Notes under the pieces: generated by a model | What the model was told of the DNA's origin: nothing | Databases searched by the model: none | What the model saw: the letters and a program-made list of their open reading frames with translations, nothing else | Position numbers and translations under genes: made by a program | Shown: in pieces, positions 8,691 to 17,843 of the stretch | Position numbering within the stretch: the first letter of the stretch is position 1 | How the letters are laid out: every line of letters begins with the position of its first letter | Assembly: GCF_016793825.1 (NCBI RefSeq) | Contig: NZ_JAEULM010000042.1 | Location: 1 to 64,000 of the forward strand | Length of the DNA: 64,000 nucleotides | Source: Sphingopyxis sp. | Lineage (GTDB): Bacteria; Pseudomonadota; Alphaproteobacteria; Sphingomonadales; Sphingomonadaceae | Reading direction: 5' to 3'

Positions 8691-10894
8691 GCCAGAAGCT
8701 CCTTCGCCGCCGCGACGATGCTGTCGCGGCTCGGCAGCGTCAGCGTCGCCGCCTTGCCCAGCGGGATGAAGCTGTCGTCGGCGGCGATGCGCGCGAGCTT
8801 CTTGTCCGGGGTGCGTTCGACGAACGTCGCCATCAGCGCTTCGCTCTGCGACCCCGTGATCCGGCATTCGTCGACGATCAGGATGCGTTTCGCGTCGCCG
8901 ACCGCTGCCACCAGTGCGTCGTCATCGACCGGCCCAAGCCAGCGCAGGTCGATCACGCGCGCCTTCACGCCATCGGCGGCCAGCAGCTTTTCGGCCTGGC
9001 GCGAGAGATAGTAGCCGTTGCCATAGCTGACGATCGCAAGGTCGCTGCCGTCGCCATGGACCCCGACGTCGCCGAGGCGGATCGGGGCGCCTTCGCCCGG
9101 CGCCTCATAGACGCTGGTCCACAGCCCATCGCCTTCCGCGTGGAGGTCGCGGGTCATGTAGAGCGCGATCGGTTCGACGAAGACGACCACCCGCTGTTCC
9201 TCGCGCGCAAGCCGCACGCATTCGCGGAGCATATGCACCGCGTCACGCCCGTTCGACGGCACCGCGAGGATCACCCCCGGAATGTCGCGGAACACCGCCA
9301 GGCTGTTGTCGTTGTGAAAATGGCCGCCAAAGCCCTTCTGATAACCGAGCCCCGCGATGCGAATCACCATCGGGTTGGTATATTGGCCGTTCGAGAAGAA
9401 GCTGAGCGTCGCCGCCTCACCGCGGATCTGATCCTCGGCATTGTGGACATAGGCGAGGAACTGGATCTCGGGCATCGGGACAAAGCCATTGTGCGCCATA
9501 CCGATCGCCAGCCCGAGGATCGCCTGTTCGTCGAGCAGCGTATTGACGACGCGCGCCGACCCGAACCGCTGGTGGAGTTTCGCGGTAACATTGTAGACGC
9601 CGCCCTTCGGCCCGACATCCTCGCCCGCGACGATGATTTCCTCGTGCGCGAGGAGCAGGTCGGCCAGCGCCCAGCTTAGCAGCCGCGCCATATGCATCGG
9701 CTTGTCCATCTGCCCGACGTCGCTCCCGAACATTGCCGTGCGCTCTTCGGCAGCCGGGGTATTGGCGCGCGTCATTTCGCGTTTCGGCGGGACGAGGCTG
9801 TCCATCACATGCGCTGCCGTGGTGATCTTCGGGCGCAGGATCGCGGCCTCGGCCTGCCGCGCCAGCGTCGCGCCGATCTCTTCATAGGCTTCGGCGATCT
9901 CGGCGGGCGACATCCAGCCCTGCTCCGCCATCAGGGCGGCACCGGCAAGCAGCGGATCGCGCTTTTCATCGGCCTCGATAAGCGCCTTCGGAAGATAGGC
10001 CCCCTGTACGTCGGATCCCGCGTGACCATAGAGGCGGACGGTGGCCATATGCAGGAAAACCGGCTTGCGCGTACGCCGCGCATAGTCGGCGGCTTCCTTT
10101 GCACCGGCATAGGCCGCCGCGAGGTCGGTGCCGTCGCACTTGATGTAATGCAGCCCCGCGCGGTGGCGGAACTGCGCCTCGATCCAGCCCGTGGGCGTGC
10201 GGGTCGAGATGCCGATGCCATTATCCTCGCAGAGGAAGATCAGCGGCATCGGCGAGCCCTGGAACGCCGCCCAGCCCGCCGTGTTGAACGCACCCTGCGC
10301 GGTCGAATGGTTGGCCGACGCATCACCGAAGCTTGTCAGCACCACGGCATCGTCGGGCAGCGGCAAATCCCTGCGCCCCAGACGGCGCGCGATGCCGATC
10401 GAGAAGGCCGCGCCGACGGCCTTGGGCAGATGCGAGGCGATCGTCGAGGTTTGCGGCGGAATATTGAGGGGCAGGGAGCCGATCACCTTGTGCCGCCCGC
10501 CGGAGATCGGGTCTTCGCTCGACGCGGCAAAGCTCAGCAGCATGTCCCAGGTCGCGGTCTCGCCGGGCAACTGACGGGCGCGGTGCAGTTGAAAGGCGTT
10601 CGAACGATAATGGAGAAATGCCATGTCGGTGACGCGCAGCGCCGCGGCGACCGCGGCATTGCCTTCATGCCCCGACGAACCGATCGTGTAAAAGCCCTCG
10701 CCGCGGGCTTGCAGGTGGCGCGACAACCGATCCATCTGGCGGCTGGTCAGTTGCGAGAGGAAAATATCGGTGGCCTCGCCGCGCGACAGGCCGACGGCCG
10801 CGGGGTCGGGAGCGTCGGGGTTGCGGTCCAGCGATCCGCTCGCCAGCGCAGCGAGGAATTTTTCATGTACTGCCTGCGCCGCGTCCACCGCCAT
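8687..10894 (-). CDS. Fused E1 alpha-beta 2-oxoacid dehydrogenase (thiamine diphosphate)
   Basis: The 735-residue protein joins an E1-alpha domain (about 40-370) and an E1-beta/transketolase domain (about 390-735). The thiamine-binding motif begins as GDA at 190-192 rather than GDG and closes with EDN near 225. The beta part shows VAGEDVG, FGSARVVNTLLDEQ and a C-terminal IVDECR region. It would decarboxylate a branched-chain-type 2-oxo acid, but no E2 or E3 gene lies nearby; the partner in the operon is a FabD-like acyltransferase. An in-frame ATG at 10933 is an alternative start. Neither has a well-spaced ribosome site: GGAGG sits directly against the chosen ATG. Confidence 0.82.
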   Translation of the reverse strand: MAVDAAQAVHEKFLAALASGSLDRNPDAPDPAAVGLSRGEATDIFLSQLTSRQMDRLSRHLQARGEGFYTIGSSGHEGNAAVAAALRVTDMAFLHYRSNAFQLHRARQLPGETATWDMLLSFAASSEDPISGGRHKVIGSLPLNIPPQTSTIASHLPKAVGAAFSIGIARRLGRRDLPLPDDAVVLTSFGDASANHSTAQGAFNTAGWAAFQGSPMPLIFLCEDNGIGISTRTPTGWIEAQFRHRAGLHYIKCDGTDLAAAYAGAKEAADYARRTRKPVFLHMATVRLYGHAGSDVQGAYLPKALIEADEKRDPLLAGAALMAEQGWMSPAEIAEAYEEIGATLARQAEAAILRPKITTAAHVMDSLVPPKREMTRANTPAAEERTAMFGSDVGQMDKPMHMARLLSWALADLLLAHEEIIVAGEDVGPKGGVYNVTAKLHQRFGSARVVNTLLDEQAILGLAIGMAHNGFVPMPEIQFLAYVHNAEDQIRGEAATLSFFSNGQYTNPMVIRIAGLGYQKGFGGHFHNDNSLAVFRDIPGVILAVPSNGRDAVHMLRECVRLAREEQRVVVFVEPIALYMTRDLHAEGDGLWTSVYEAPGEGAPIRLGDVGVHGDGSDLAIVSYGNGYYLSRQAEKLLAADGVKARVIDLRWLGPVDDDALVAAVGDAKRILIVDECRITGSQSEALMATFVERTPDKKLARIAADDSFIPLGKAATLTLPSRDSIVAAAKELLA

Positions 10895-11069
10895 CCTCCG
10901 TCCGTTCGGGCATCCGGTTACATGCGCAACCATCCACCCAGGTGATGCGCGCGCTAGAACGGGGCCGTTCGGCGCGCAAGCCTCTCTTGCCCTCTTCTCT
11001 TGCCTTCTCGCGCCGCCTCGCGCTACCACCTTTCCCGATGACGACGCGGGGCCGGGCACTCTTTTCGAC

Positions 11070-11765
11070 ATGATGTCGCTGTGGATCGCCCAGGCGTCGG
11101 TTGCGGCCGGCGTATCGACACCGGACGAGAGCAGCGGCTGGCTCATCGACCCCGAACTCGCGGGACCGGGCTATAGCCAGACGATCGCGGGCGGCGAAAT
11201 CCAGACGAGCTTCCCGCCGCCGCCACCGCCGCCCAAGACGCCGGACTGGGATTTCGGCTGGCTGCGCGACTTCGTCGAATGGAGCGCACCGGCGCTGAAG
11301 CCGCTCGCATGGATCGGGGCGGCCGTCCTGCTGCTCATCATCCTCTATCATTTCGTGCCGGCCTTCGCCGACTGGATCGATACCATCCGTTTCGGCCGCA
11401 AGCGGGGCGAGGGCGAGCCGGAAATCTTCGGCGAAGCCGAGGCCGGCCGCGCGCGCGCGCGGCTTGCCGATGCCGACGCGCTCGCCGCCGCGGGCCGCTT
11501 TGCCGAAGCGATCCATCTCCTTCTCTATCGCAGCGTCGACGATATCGAGACCCGCCGCCCCGGACTCGTCCGCCCGGCGATGACATCGCGCGAACTGGCG
11601 GAAGCGCACGACCTGCCCGCGGTCGCGCGTACCGCGTTCAGCCGAATCGCCGGCGCGGTCGAGATCAGCCTGTTCGGAGGGCGCATGATCGACGAACATG
11701 CATGGACCGAATGCCGCAGCGCCTATGCCGCGCTGACCGTGCCGCAGAACTGGGCGCGCGCGTGA
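11070..11765 (+). CDS. DUF4129 membrane protein
   Basis: The 231-residue protein has an N-terminal exposed segment with a run of seven prolines (about 50-57), a single TM helix (about 78-98, AVLLLIILYHFVPAF) and a C-terminal DUF4129-like domain with ARLADADALAAAGRFAEAIHLL and SRELA. This domain is commonly encoded with MoxR ATPases and DUF58 proteins, as here. It is the first gene of a run of overlapping genes; the next gene starts in a GTGA overlap. A second ATG follows immediately at 11073, and the intergenic 175 bp upstream is shared with the divergent E1 gene. Confidence 0.75.
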   Translation: MMSLWIAQASVAAGVSTPDESSGWLIDPELAGPGYSQTIAGGEIQTSFPPPPPPPKTPDWDFGWLRDFVEWSAPALKPLAWIGAAVLLLIILYHFVPAFADWIDTIRFGRKRGEGEPEIFGEAEAGRARARLADADALAAAGRFAEAIHLLLYRSVDDIETRRPGLVRPAMTSRELAEAHDLPAVARTAFSRIAGAVEISLFGGRMIDEHAWTECRSAYAALTVPQNWARA

Positions 11766-12997
11766 CCGACCGGCCGTCCGACACCGGCAGCTTCAACCCG
11801 CTGCTCATCGCGGGGGTCGTCGTGGTCGGCATCATTGCCTTCATCGCACTCTGGGCGCTGATCGCGCTCGGCCCTCAGCTTTCGAGCGGCAACGATGGCG
11901 GCGGCCATGCGCTGTCGAAGGCCGCACCCGGCTATGCCGGGATTGTCGACCTGCTCGAACGGTCCGGCGCCAGCGTCGATCTTCGCCGCCGCGAGGGCAA
12001 GGATGCCTATCCGGACGAGAAAGTGCTGCTGATCCTGACGCCGACGCACCGTACCAAGCCGGAAGAGTTGACCCGGCTGCTCGAAGGTGCGGCGGGCAGA
12101 CCCGTGCTCGTCGTGCTTCCGAAGTGGGAAACGATGCGTCTCCCCGGGCAGTCGGTCAAACCGGGCTGGGCCGGAATCGGCGTCCCCGTACCGCCGTCCG
12201 CCGAGCTGATGCCCGAACGATATTTCGGCAAGGTGCGCTTTCGCGCGCCGCGCGCGAAGGCGCAGTCCGTGGCCGCAGAGGTCGCGGGACGGCCGTTTTC
12301 GGCCTATCTTCCCGGCGATGCGCACACAATCGAAAGCGACGCGCTCGTTCCCCTGATCGCGGGCGCAAACGGCGGGGCGGTACTGGCGATCGCGAAGGAG
12401 CATGATATCTATGTGCTCGCCGACCCCGACCTTGTCAGCAACCTCGCCTTTTCCTCGCGCGACCGGGCCGAGGCGGCGGCGCTGCTGATCGACGCGGTGG
12501 CGGAGGACGCCGACGCCGATGCGTTGGCGTTCGACCTGACGCTCAACGGTTTCGGCAGCCAGCGTTCGCTGCTGCGCTTTGCTTTCGTCCCGCCCTTCAT
12601 CGGCATCACCCTCTGTCTGATCGCGGCAGGGCTGCTCGCGCTGTGGCAGGCATGGATGCGGTTCGGTCCGCCGCTGAAGCCGCAGCGCGCAATCCCGATC
12701 TCGAAAGCGGCGCTGATCGCAAACAGCGCCGACCTGATCCGGCAAGCGCGCCGCGAACTCGACGGCGCCGAAGCCTATGTCCACAGCCAGCGCCTCGCCA
12801 TCGCGCGACGGTTGCACGCGCCCGGCGGCCTCGACGCCGCGGCGACCGACGCCTGGATCGACAGACGCGTCAAACCGGGCGGCAATCTTTTCTCGACAAT
12901 CGCGCGGCGGCTGCCGCTGGCGCGCAACAGACACGAGTTCTTGAGCGACGCGCAGGCGCTGCACGACATCAGAAAGGAATTATTGCGTGACGGCTGA
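11762..12997 (+). CDS. DUF4350 membrane protein
   Basis: Read from the GTG overlapping the previous stop, this is a 411-residue protein with a TM helix near the N-terminus (about 14-36) and a second near 280-300 (GITLCLIAAGLLALW). Between them is a DUF4350-type globular domain with YAGIVDLLERSGASVDL and a later HDIYVLADPDLVSN. The C-terminal 100 residues are cytosolic and helical. The family accompanies MoxR/DUF58 clusters and probably helps present or recognise a substrate for the MoxR ATPase; the substrate is not known. Confidence 0.75.
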   Translation: MTDRPSDTGSFNPLLIAGVVVVGIIAFIALWALIALGPQLSSGNDGGGHALSKAAPGYAGIVDLLERSGASVDLRRREGKDAYPDEKVLLILTPTHRTKPEELTRLLEGAAGRPVLVVLPKWETMRLPGQSVKPGWAGIGVPVPPSAELMPERYFGKVRFRAPRAKAQSVAAEVAGRPFSAYLPGDAHTIESDALVPLIAGANGGAVLAIAKEHDIYVLADPDLVSNLAFSSRDRAEAAALLIDAVAEDADADALAFDLTLNGFGSQRSLLRFAFVPPFIGITLCLIAAGLLALWQAWMRFGPPLKPQRAIPISKAALIANSADLIRQARRELDGAEAYVHSQRLAIARRLHAPGGLDAAATDAWIDRRVKPGGNLFSTIARRLPLARNRHEFLSDAQALHDIRKELLRDG

Positions 12998-13949
12998 CAT
13001 CGATAGCGTGAAGGCGCTGGGCGCCGCGATCGAGGGCGAAGTCGCCAAGGTCGTGTTCGGCCAGGGGCCGCTGACCCGCATGGTGACGATCGCGCTGCTT
13101 GCGGGCGGCCATGTGCTGCTCGAAGGCCCGCCGGGAACCGCAAAGACCCTGCTCGCCCAGGCCTTCGCCCGCGCCGTCGCCCTGGATTTCGGGCGCATCC
13201 AGTTTACCCCCGACCTGATGCCCGGCGACATATTGGGATCGAACCTCTTCAACTTCCAGACGTCGAGCTTTACCCTCACCAAGGGGCCGATCTTCACCGA
13301 GCTGCTGCTGGCCGACGAAATCAACCGCACCCCGCCCAAGACGCAGGCCGCGCTGCTCGAGGCGATGCAGGAACGGCGCGTGACGGTGGGCGGCGAGTCG
13401 CATGTCATGAGCCCGCGCTTTACCGTGCTGGCAACGCAGAATCCGATCGAGCAGCAGGGCGTCTATCCGCTGCCCGAGGCGCAGCTCGACCGCTTCCTCT
13501 TCAAGCTGGTGGTCGACTATCCCGACGCCGCCGAGGAACGGCGCATCGTCGCCGACCATGGCGGGCGCTTCAAAAGCCCCGTGGTCGCCGATTTCGGCGT
13601 CGCGCAGATCACCGACGCCAAGGCGATCGGTGCGGCGATCGACATCATCGCATCGGTGCGGCTTGCCGAAGAGGTGGTCGATTATATCGTCCGCCTGATC
13701 CGATCGACGCGCGCCAGCGCCGACCTTGAATGCGGCGCCAGCCCGCGCGCCGCGACGATGCTCGCCCGCGCCGCCTGCGCCGCCGCCGCGCTCGAAGGCC
13801 GCGATTATGTGATTCCCGATGACGTCCAGCGCCTTGCCGCCGGGGTGCTGCGGCATCGCGTCATCCTGTCGCCCGCGGCCGAGATCGAGGGGCGCAACGT
13901 CGAACAGGTGATCGCCGACCTGGTCGAGCGCGAGGACGTGCCGCGTTGA
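12987..13949 (+). CDS. MoxR-family AAA+ ATPase
   Basis: This 320-residue protein has the MoxR pattern: Walker A GPPGTAKT near 46, the pore region, Walker B LLADEINRTPPK near 107, sensor element VLATQNPIEQQGVYPLPEAQ, and an arginine-rich lid with GASPRAA. MoxR proteins act as chaperone ATPases that remodel or insert metal centres into protein complexes together with von Willebrand A-domain partners. The GTG start lies 11 bp inside the preceding gene, and the stop overlaps the DUF58 start as TTGA, so its expression is coupled to both neighbours. Confidence 0.92.
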   Translation: MTADIDSVKALGAAIEGEVAKVVFGQGPLTRMVTIALLAGGHVLLEGPPGTAKTLLAQAFARAVALDFGRIQFTPDLMPGDILGSNLFNFQTSSFTLTKGPIFTELLLADEINRTPPKTQAALLEAMQERRVTVGGESHVMSPRFTVLATQNPIEQQGVYPLPEAQLDRFLFKLVVDYPDAAEERRIVADHGGRFKSPVVADFGVAQITDAKAIGAAIDIIASVRLAEEVVDYIVRLIRSTRASADLECGASPRAATMLARAACAAAALEGRDYVIPDDVQRLAAGVLRHRVILSPAAEIEGRNVEQVIADLVEREDVPR

Positions 13950-15262
13950 TCTATCCCACCCGCCGCGCGATCTATTTGCTGTTGCTGGGTGCCCCCGTGG
14001 CGCTGGCGCTTGGGCTGCTGCGACCCGAACTGTGGGTGGTCGCGCCGGCGTGGATCGCGCTGCTGCTTTTCGGCCTGCTGTTCGATGCGATGCTGGGCGC
14101 CAGTCCGCGCCGCCTCGCGCTCGACGCACAGGTCCCGCACCAGGTCGGGGTCGGCGATCCCTTCGACCTCCGGCTGGCGGCAACCGGCCGATCGGTACCG
14201 CGCCGCGCGGAAATTGCGCTGTCGCTCGACGAGCGGTTCGCGCCGGGCGGGCGGTTGGCGCACGATATGGTGAAGGCGTCCGACGCCGATGCACTGGTCC
14301 GCACGCTCCCTCTCGCAGCATCGCGCCGGGGACAGGCGACGATCGATGCGTTGTGGATGCGGTGGGCAGGGCCGCTCGGTCTCGTGTGGAAACAGCGCCG
14401 ATTCGCGCTTGACCGGGCGATCGCAGTAGTCCCCAGCCTGCGCGCCGTCACCGAAGAAGGCAGCCGCCTGTTCCAGCGCAATAGCTGGTTCGGCCTGCGC
14501 CAGCAGCAATTGCGCGGCGAGGGGAGCGAATATGAAGCGCTGGCCGAATATCAGGCGGGGATGGATCGCCGCTCGATCGACTGGAATGCGTCGGCGCGAC
14601 ACGTCAAGCTGCTCGCGAAGGAATATCGCGTCGAACGCGACAATCGCGTCGTGCTGGCGATCGATGCCGGGCGCACGATGGCCGAACCGGTGGGCGGGAT
14701 GCCGCGCGTCGACCGCGCCGTGTCGGCGGCGCTGCTGCTGGCCTATGCAGGGTTGAAGCTCGGCGACCGGATCAGCTTCTTTTCGTTCGCCGCGAAACCG
14801 CAGGCCCTGACTCCGGCCTATATGAATATCCAGGATTTCCCGGCGTTGCAGCGCGCGGCGAGCAAGATCGACTATGCGCCGGTCGAAAGCAATTTCACTC
14901 TCGCGCTGATGACCCTGTCGGCCGAACTCAACCGACGGTCGCTGATCATCCTGTTCACCGAATTCACCGACGCGACGAGCGCCGACCTGATGATCCGCGC
15001 CGCCGGACGACTGGTGAAGAAGCACCGTCTGCTTTTCGTCGTGATCCGCGACGAGGAAGCCGAGGAGGAGGAGCGGCGCCGCCCCGATAGCGCCGCCGAT
15101 ATCACGCGGTCGAACGTCGCCGCCGCCTTGCTGCGCGACCGCCAGCTCGTGATCGCGCGGCTGCAGCGGCTGGGGGCGGATGTCCTCGAAGTACCGCCCG
15201 ACGCGATGGGCGCGGGCGTCGTCGAGGCCTATCTCGGTATCAAGCGGGCCGGCAGCCTGTGA
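13946..15262 (+). CDS. DUF58 protein (von Willebrand A-like)
   Basis: The 438-residue protein has two N-terminal TM segments (about 8-45), a beta-rich region, the DUF58 signature GSEYEALAEYQAGMDRRSIDWN and a von Willebrand A-like domain whose metal site reads AIDAGRTM near 240. It is the usual partner of MoxR ATPases. A TTG start is used because it forms TTGA with the MoxR stop and gives an N-terminus typical of the family (IYPTRRA). The following gene starts in its stop codon (GTGA). Confidence 0.9.
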   Translation: MIYPTRRAIYLLLLGAPVALALGLLRPELWVVAPAWIALLLFGLLFDAMLGASPRRLALDAQVPHQVGVGDPFDLRLAATGRSVPRRAEIALSLDERFAPGGRLAHDMVKASDADALVRTLPLAASRRGQATIDALWMRWAGPLGLVWKQRRFALDRAIAVVPSLRAVTEEGSRLFQRNSWFGLRQQQLRGEGSEYEALAEYQAGMDRRSIDWNASARHVKLLAKEYRVERDNRVVLAIDAGRTMAEPVGGMPRVDRAVSAALLLAYAGLKLGDRISFFSFAAKPQALTPAYMNIQDFPALQRAASKIDYAPVESNFTLALMTLSAELNRRSLIILFTEFTDATSADLMIRAAGRLVKKHRLLFVVIRDEEAEEEERRRPDSAADITRSNVAAALLRDRQLVIARLQRLGADVLEVPPDAMGAGVVEAYLGIKRAGSL

Positions 15263-16281
15263 GCGCCGCCGAGCTTCCCTCCTTTTCGACCAGCCGCTTT
15301 CGCGATGAACGCGAGGCCGACTGGATCGCGTTCGACCTGCTGTTGACCAAGCTTGAAAAACGAGGGGCGAAGGCTTTGACGAGCGAGGAATTGCTCGAAC
15401 TGCCGATCCTTTATCGCGCGACACTGTCCTCGCTGTCGATCGCGCGCGCGACCAGCCTCGACAAGGCGCTGCTCGACCATCTCGAAGCGCTCTCGATTCG
15501 CGGCTATTTCCTCGTCTACGGCGTTCGCGAGACGCGCTGGAGCCGCACCCGCCGTTTCTTCCTCTATGACTGGCCCGCCGCCGTACGGGCGGTATGGAAG
15601 GAAACGGCGATCATCGCGCTGATCATCGCGCTGGGCGCGCTGACGAGCTGGTCGCTCGTCGCCCATAACCCCGAATGGTATTTCAATTTCGTCCCCGAAG
15701 GACTGTCGGGCGGCCGCGATCCGCGCGCGAGCGTGGAATTCCTGCAGTCGACGATCGGTCATGGCAAGGCGGCGGCAGGCGGCGAGGAAGAGAGCGCGCT
15801 CCACATGTTCGCGGCTTTCCTGTTCACGCACAACAGCGGCGTGTCGATCATGTCCTTCGCGCTCGGCTTTGCGTTCGGGGTACCGACGATGATGCTCGAA
15901 TATTATCAGGGTATCAGCCTTGGCGCGATGCTCGCGGTTTTCACCGGCAAGGGGTTGGGGGTCGATTTCGGCGGCTGGCTGTTCATTCACGGCACCACGG
16001 AGCTGTTTGCCGCCGCCCTGTCGGGCGCGGCGGGACTGCGCATCGGCACCGCGGTGGTGTTTCCCGGCGCGCGCGGAAGGCTGGAAGCGGCGTCGGATGC
16101 GGGACGGACCGCCGGCAAGGTCATGGTCGGGGTCATCCTGATGCTGCTTGTCGCCGGACTCCTCGAAGGATTCGGGCGCCAGCTCATCACCGACACGCTC
16201 TTTCGCTATGGCATCGGTACGCTGATGCTGTTGTTCTGGCTCGCCTATTATTATGTTCCCCGACGCGAGGACGTCGCATGA
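15259..16281 (+). CDS. SpoIIM-family membrane protein
   Basis: This 340-residue protein has a cytosolic N-terminal domain of about 105 residues with helical DLLLTKLEKRGAKAL-like sequence, then about six TM segments, including GVSIMSFALGFAFGVP and the HGTTELFAA element characteristic of the stage II sporulation protein M family. Outside spore formers this family is an integral-membrane component of MoxR/DUF58 and RDD gene clusters, with no established biochemical role. It overlaps genes on both sides (GTGA and ATGA). Confidence 0.87.
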   Translation: MSAAELPSFSTSRFRDEREADWIAFDLLLTKLEKRGAKALTSEELLELPILYRATLSSLSIARATSLDKALLDHLEALSIRGYFLVYGVRETRWSRTRRFFLYDWPAAVRAVWKETAIIALIIALGALTSWSLVAHNPEWYFNFVPEGLSGGRDPRASVEFLQSTIGHGKAAAGGEEESALHMFAAFLFTHNSGVSIMSFALGFAFGVPTMMLEYYQGISLGAMLAVFTGKGLGVDFGGWLFIHGTTELFAAALSGAAGLRIGTAVVFPGARGRLEAASDAGRTAGKVMVGVILMLLVAGLLEGFGRQLITDTLFRYGIGTLMLLFWLAYYYVPRREDVA

Positions 16282-17144
16282 GCGCCGCGACCAACGCCAA
16301 GGCCCGCAACGCGCAATCGAAGAAGATCCGCCAGTTCATCACGCCGGAGGGCGTCGACCTGCAGCTTCGGATCGCGAGTTCGGGATTGCGGCTGGGCGCG
16401 CTGATCGTCGACCTGATTCTGATCGCCGCCGCCCTCTTTGCCTTTTCGCTCTTCATGCTCTGGATCGGCGCGGCTGGAAGCGGGGACGTTGCCTTCACCG
16501 TCTGGATGCTCGGCTTCTTCATGCTGCGGACCTTCTGGTTCATCGGCTTCGAACTCGGTTCGCGCGCCGCAACGCCGGGCAAACGGTTGATGGGCATCCG
16601 CGTCGTCGCGCGCGACGGTGGCCGGCTGACCGCCGATGCGGTGGTCGCGCGCAACCTGATCCGCGAACTTGAACTGTTCCTGCCCCTGATGATGATCGGC
16701 AACGGTGCATCGGAGGATATGGTATCGGGCTGGACGGTCCTTGCGGGCGTCATCTGGTCGCTGACGCTCAGCCTGTTCCTGCTGTTCAACCGCGACCGGA
16801 TGCGGATGGGCGACCTGATCGCCGGAACCTGGGTCGTGATGGCGCAGCGCGCCAAGCTCGACAGCGACATCGCCGCCACGCAGGATGCGCAGGCTATACT
16901 GTTCAGCGACGCCGAACTGTCGGTCTATGGCATTTTCGAACTGCAGGAACTCGAACGTGTCCTGCGCGGCCGCGATGCGCGGGCGATGCGCGAGGTTGCC
17001 GACACGATCCGCGCCAAGATCGGCCGCCCCGTTGCCGAAGAGGATGACGTCTTTCTGCTTTCCTATTACCGGCAGCTCAAGGCCCGGCTGGAACGTGGCC
17101 TGCTGTTCGGGAAAAGACGAGAGGACAAATATGCCAGCGAATGA
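16278..17144 (+). CDS. RDD-family membrane protein
   Basis: The 288-residue protein contains the RDD domain: an arginine in GLRLGALIVDL, aspartates in the first TM, and TPGKRLMGIRVV in the loop, with about four TM helices between residues 30 and 190. A cytosolic C-terminal tail of about 95 residues is rich in charged helix. Some RDD proteins have been reported as ion antiporters, but pairing with SpoIIM and MoxR suggests a role in the same membrane complex. It starts in the SpoIIM stop and its own end overlaps the nitroreductase start by 14 bp. Confidence 0.85.
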   Translation: MSAATNAKARNAQSKKIRQFITPEGVDLQLRIASSGLRLGALIVDLILIAAALFAFSLFMLWIGAAGSGDVAFTVWMLGFFMLRTFWFIGFELGSRAATPGKRLMGIRVVARDGGRLTADAVVARNLIRELELFLPLMMIGNGASEDMVSGWTVLAGVIWSLTLSLFLLFNRDRMRMGDLIAGTWVVMAQRAKLDSDIAATQDAQAILFSDAELSVYGIFELQELERVLRGRDARAMREVADTIRAKIGRPVAEEDDVFLLSYYRQLKARLERGLLFGKRREDKYASE

Positions 17145-17841
17145 CGCACCTTCGGCTTCTCCGGTCGGCCTGTCGGTCACCGATGCACTGCACCGGCGCC
17201 GTTCGGTACGCGCCTTTACCGGCGAAGCGGTCGATCCGGCCATCCTGAAGACGGTCTTTGCCAACGCGCAGCGCGCGCCGTCGGGCGGCAATCTCCAGCC
17301 ATGGCAGGCGACCGTACTGGCCGGCGCGCCGTGGCAGCGCATGAAGGATGCGGTCGCCGCGCGGATCGCGATGGGGCGCGAGGGACGGCAGGCAGAATAT
17401 GACATCTATCCCAAGGGGTTGACCGACCCGTGGGAGAGTCGTCGTTTCGGCGTCGGCGAGGCGCTGTACGCCTCGCTGGGGATTCCGCGCGAGAACAAGG
17501 CCGGACGTCTCACTCAATTCATGGACAATTACAAAGGGTTCGGCGCACCGGTAATGCTTTTTCTGCATTGTTCGCGCATCATGGGCCCGCCGCAATGGTC
17601 GGACATGGGAATGTGGCTGCAATCGGTGATGCTGCTGCTCGTCGAACATGGACTGGCCAGTTGCCCGCAGGAATGCTGGGCGATGTACGGGCAGACGGTG
17701 CGCGAAACGCTGGCACTCGGCGAGGACCAGATTCTCTTCGCCGGGCTGGCGATCGGTCATCCCGACGAAGACGCCGCGGTGAATCAATGGCCCGTCGCGC
17801 GTGTCGGGCTCGAAGAGGTGATCGATTGGCAGGGCTTTTGA
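17131..17841 (+). CDS. Nitroreductase family protein (FMN)
   Basis: The 236-residue protein has the nitroreductase N-terminal FMN-contact motif RRSVRAFTG near 23 and the APSGGNLQPW motif near 48, both diagnostic, then a dimer-interface region and C-terminal FAGLAIGHPDEDAAVN. Such enzymes use FMN and NAD(P)H to reduce nitro groups, quinones or enones. A clear AGAGGAC site precedes the ATG. It overlaps the RDD gene by 14 bp and is probably translated from the same transcript, though a functional link to the MoxR cluster is not evident. Confidence 0.9.
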   Translation: MPANDAPSASPVGLSVTDALHRRRSVRAFTGEAVDPAILKTVFANAQRAPSGGNLQPWQATVLAGAPWQRMKDAVAARIAMGREGRQAEYDIYPKGLTDPWESRRFGVGEALYASLGIPRENKAGRLTQFMDNYKGFGAPVMLFLHCSRIMGPPQWSDMGMWLQSVMLLLVEHGLASCPQECWAMYGQTVRETLALGEDQILFAGLAIGHPDEDAAVNQWPVARVGLEEVIDWQGF

Positions 17842-17843
17842 GC

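Noticed and set aside
15259-16281. Sporulation function for the SpoIIM protein
   Set aside because: The family occurs widely in non-sporulating bacteria beside MoxR/DUF58 genes, and no other sporulation gene is present.
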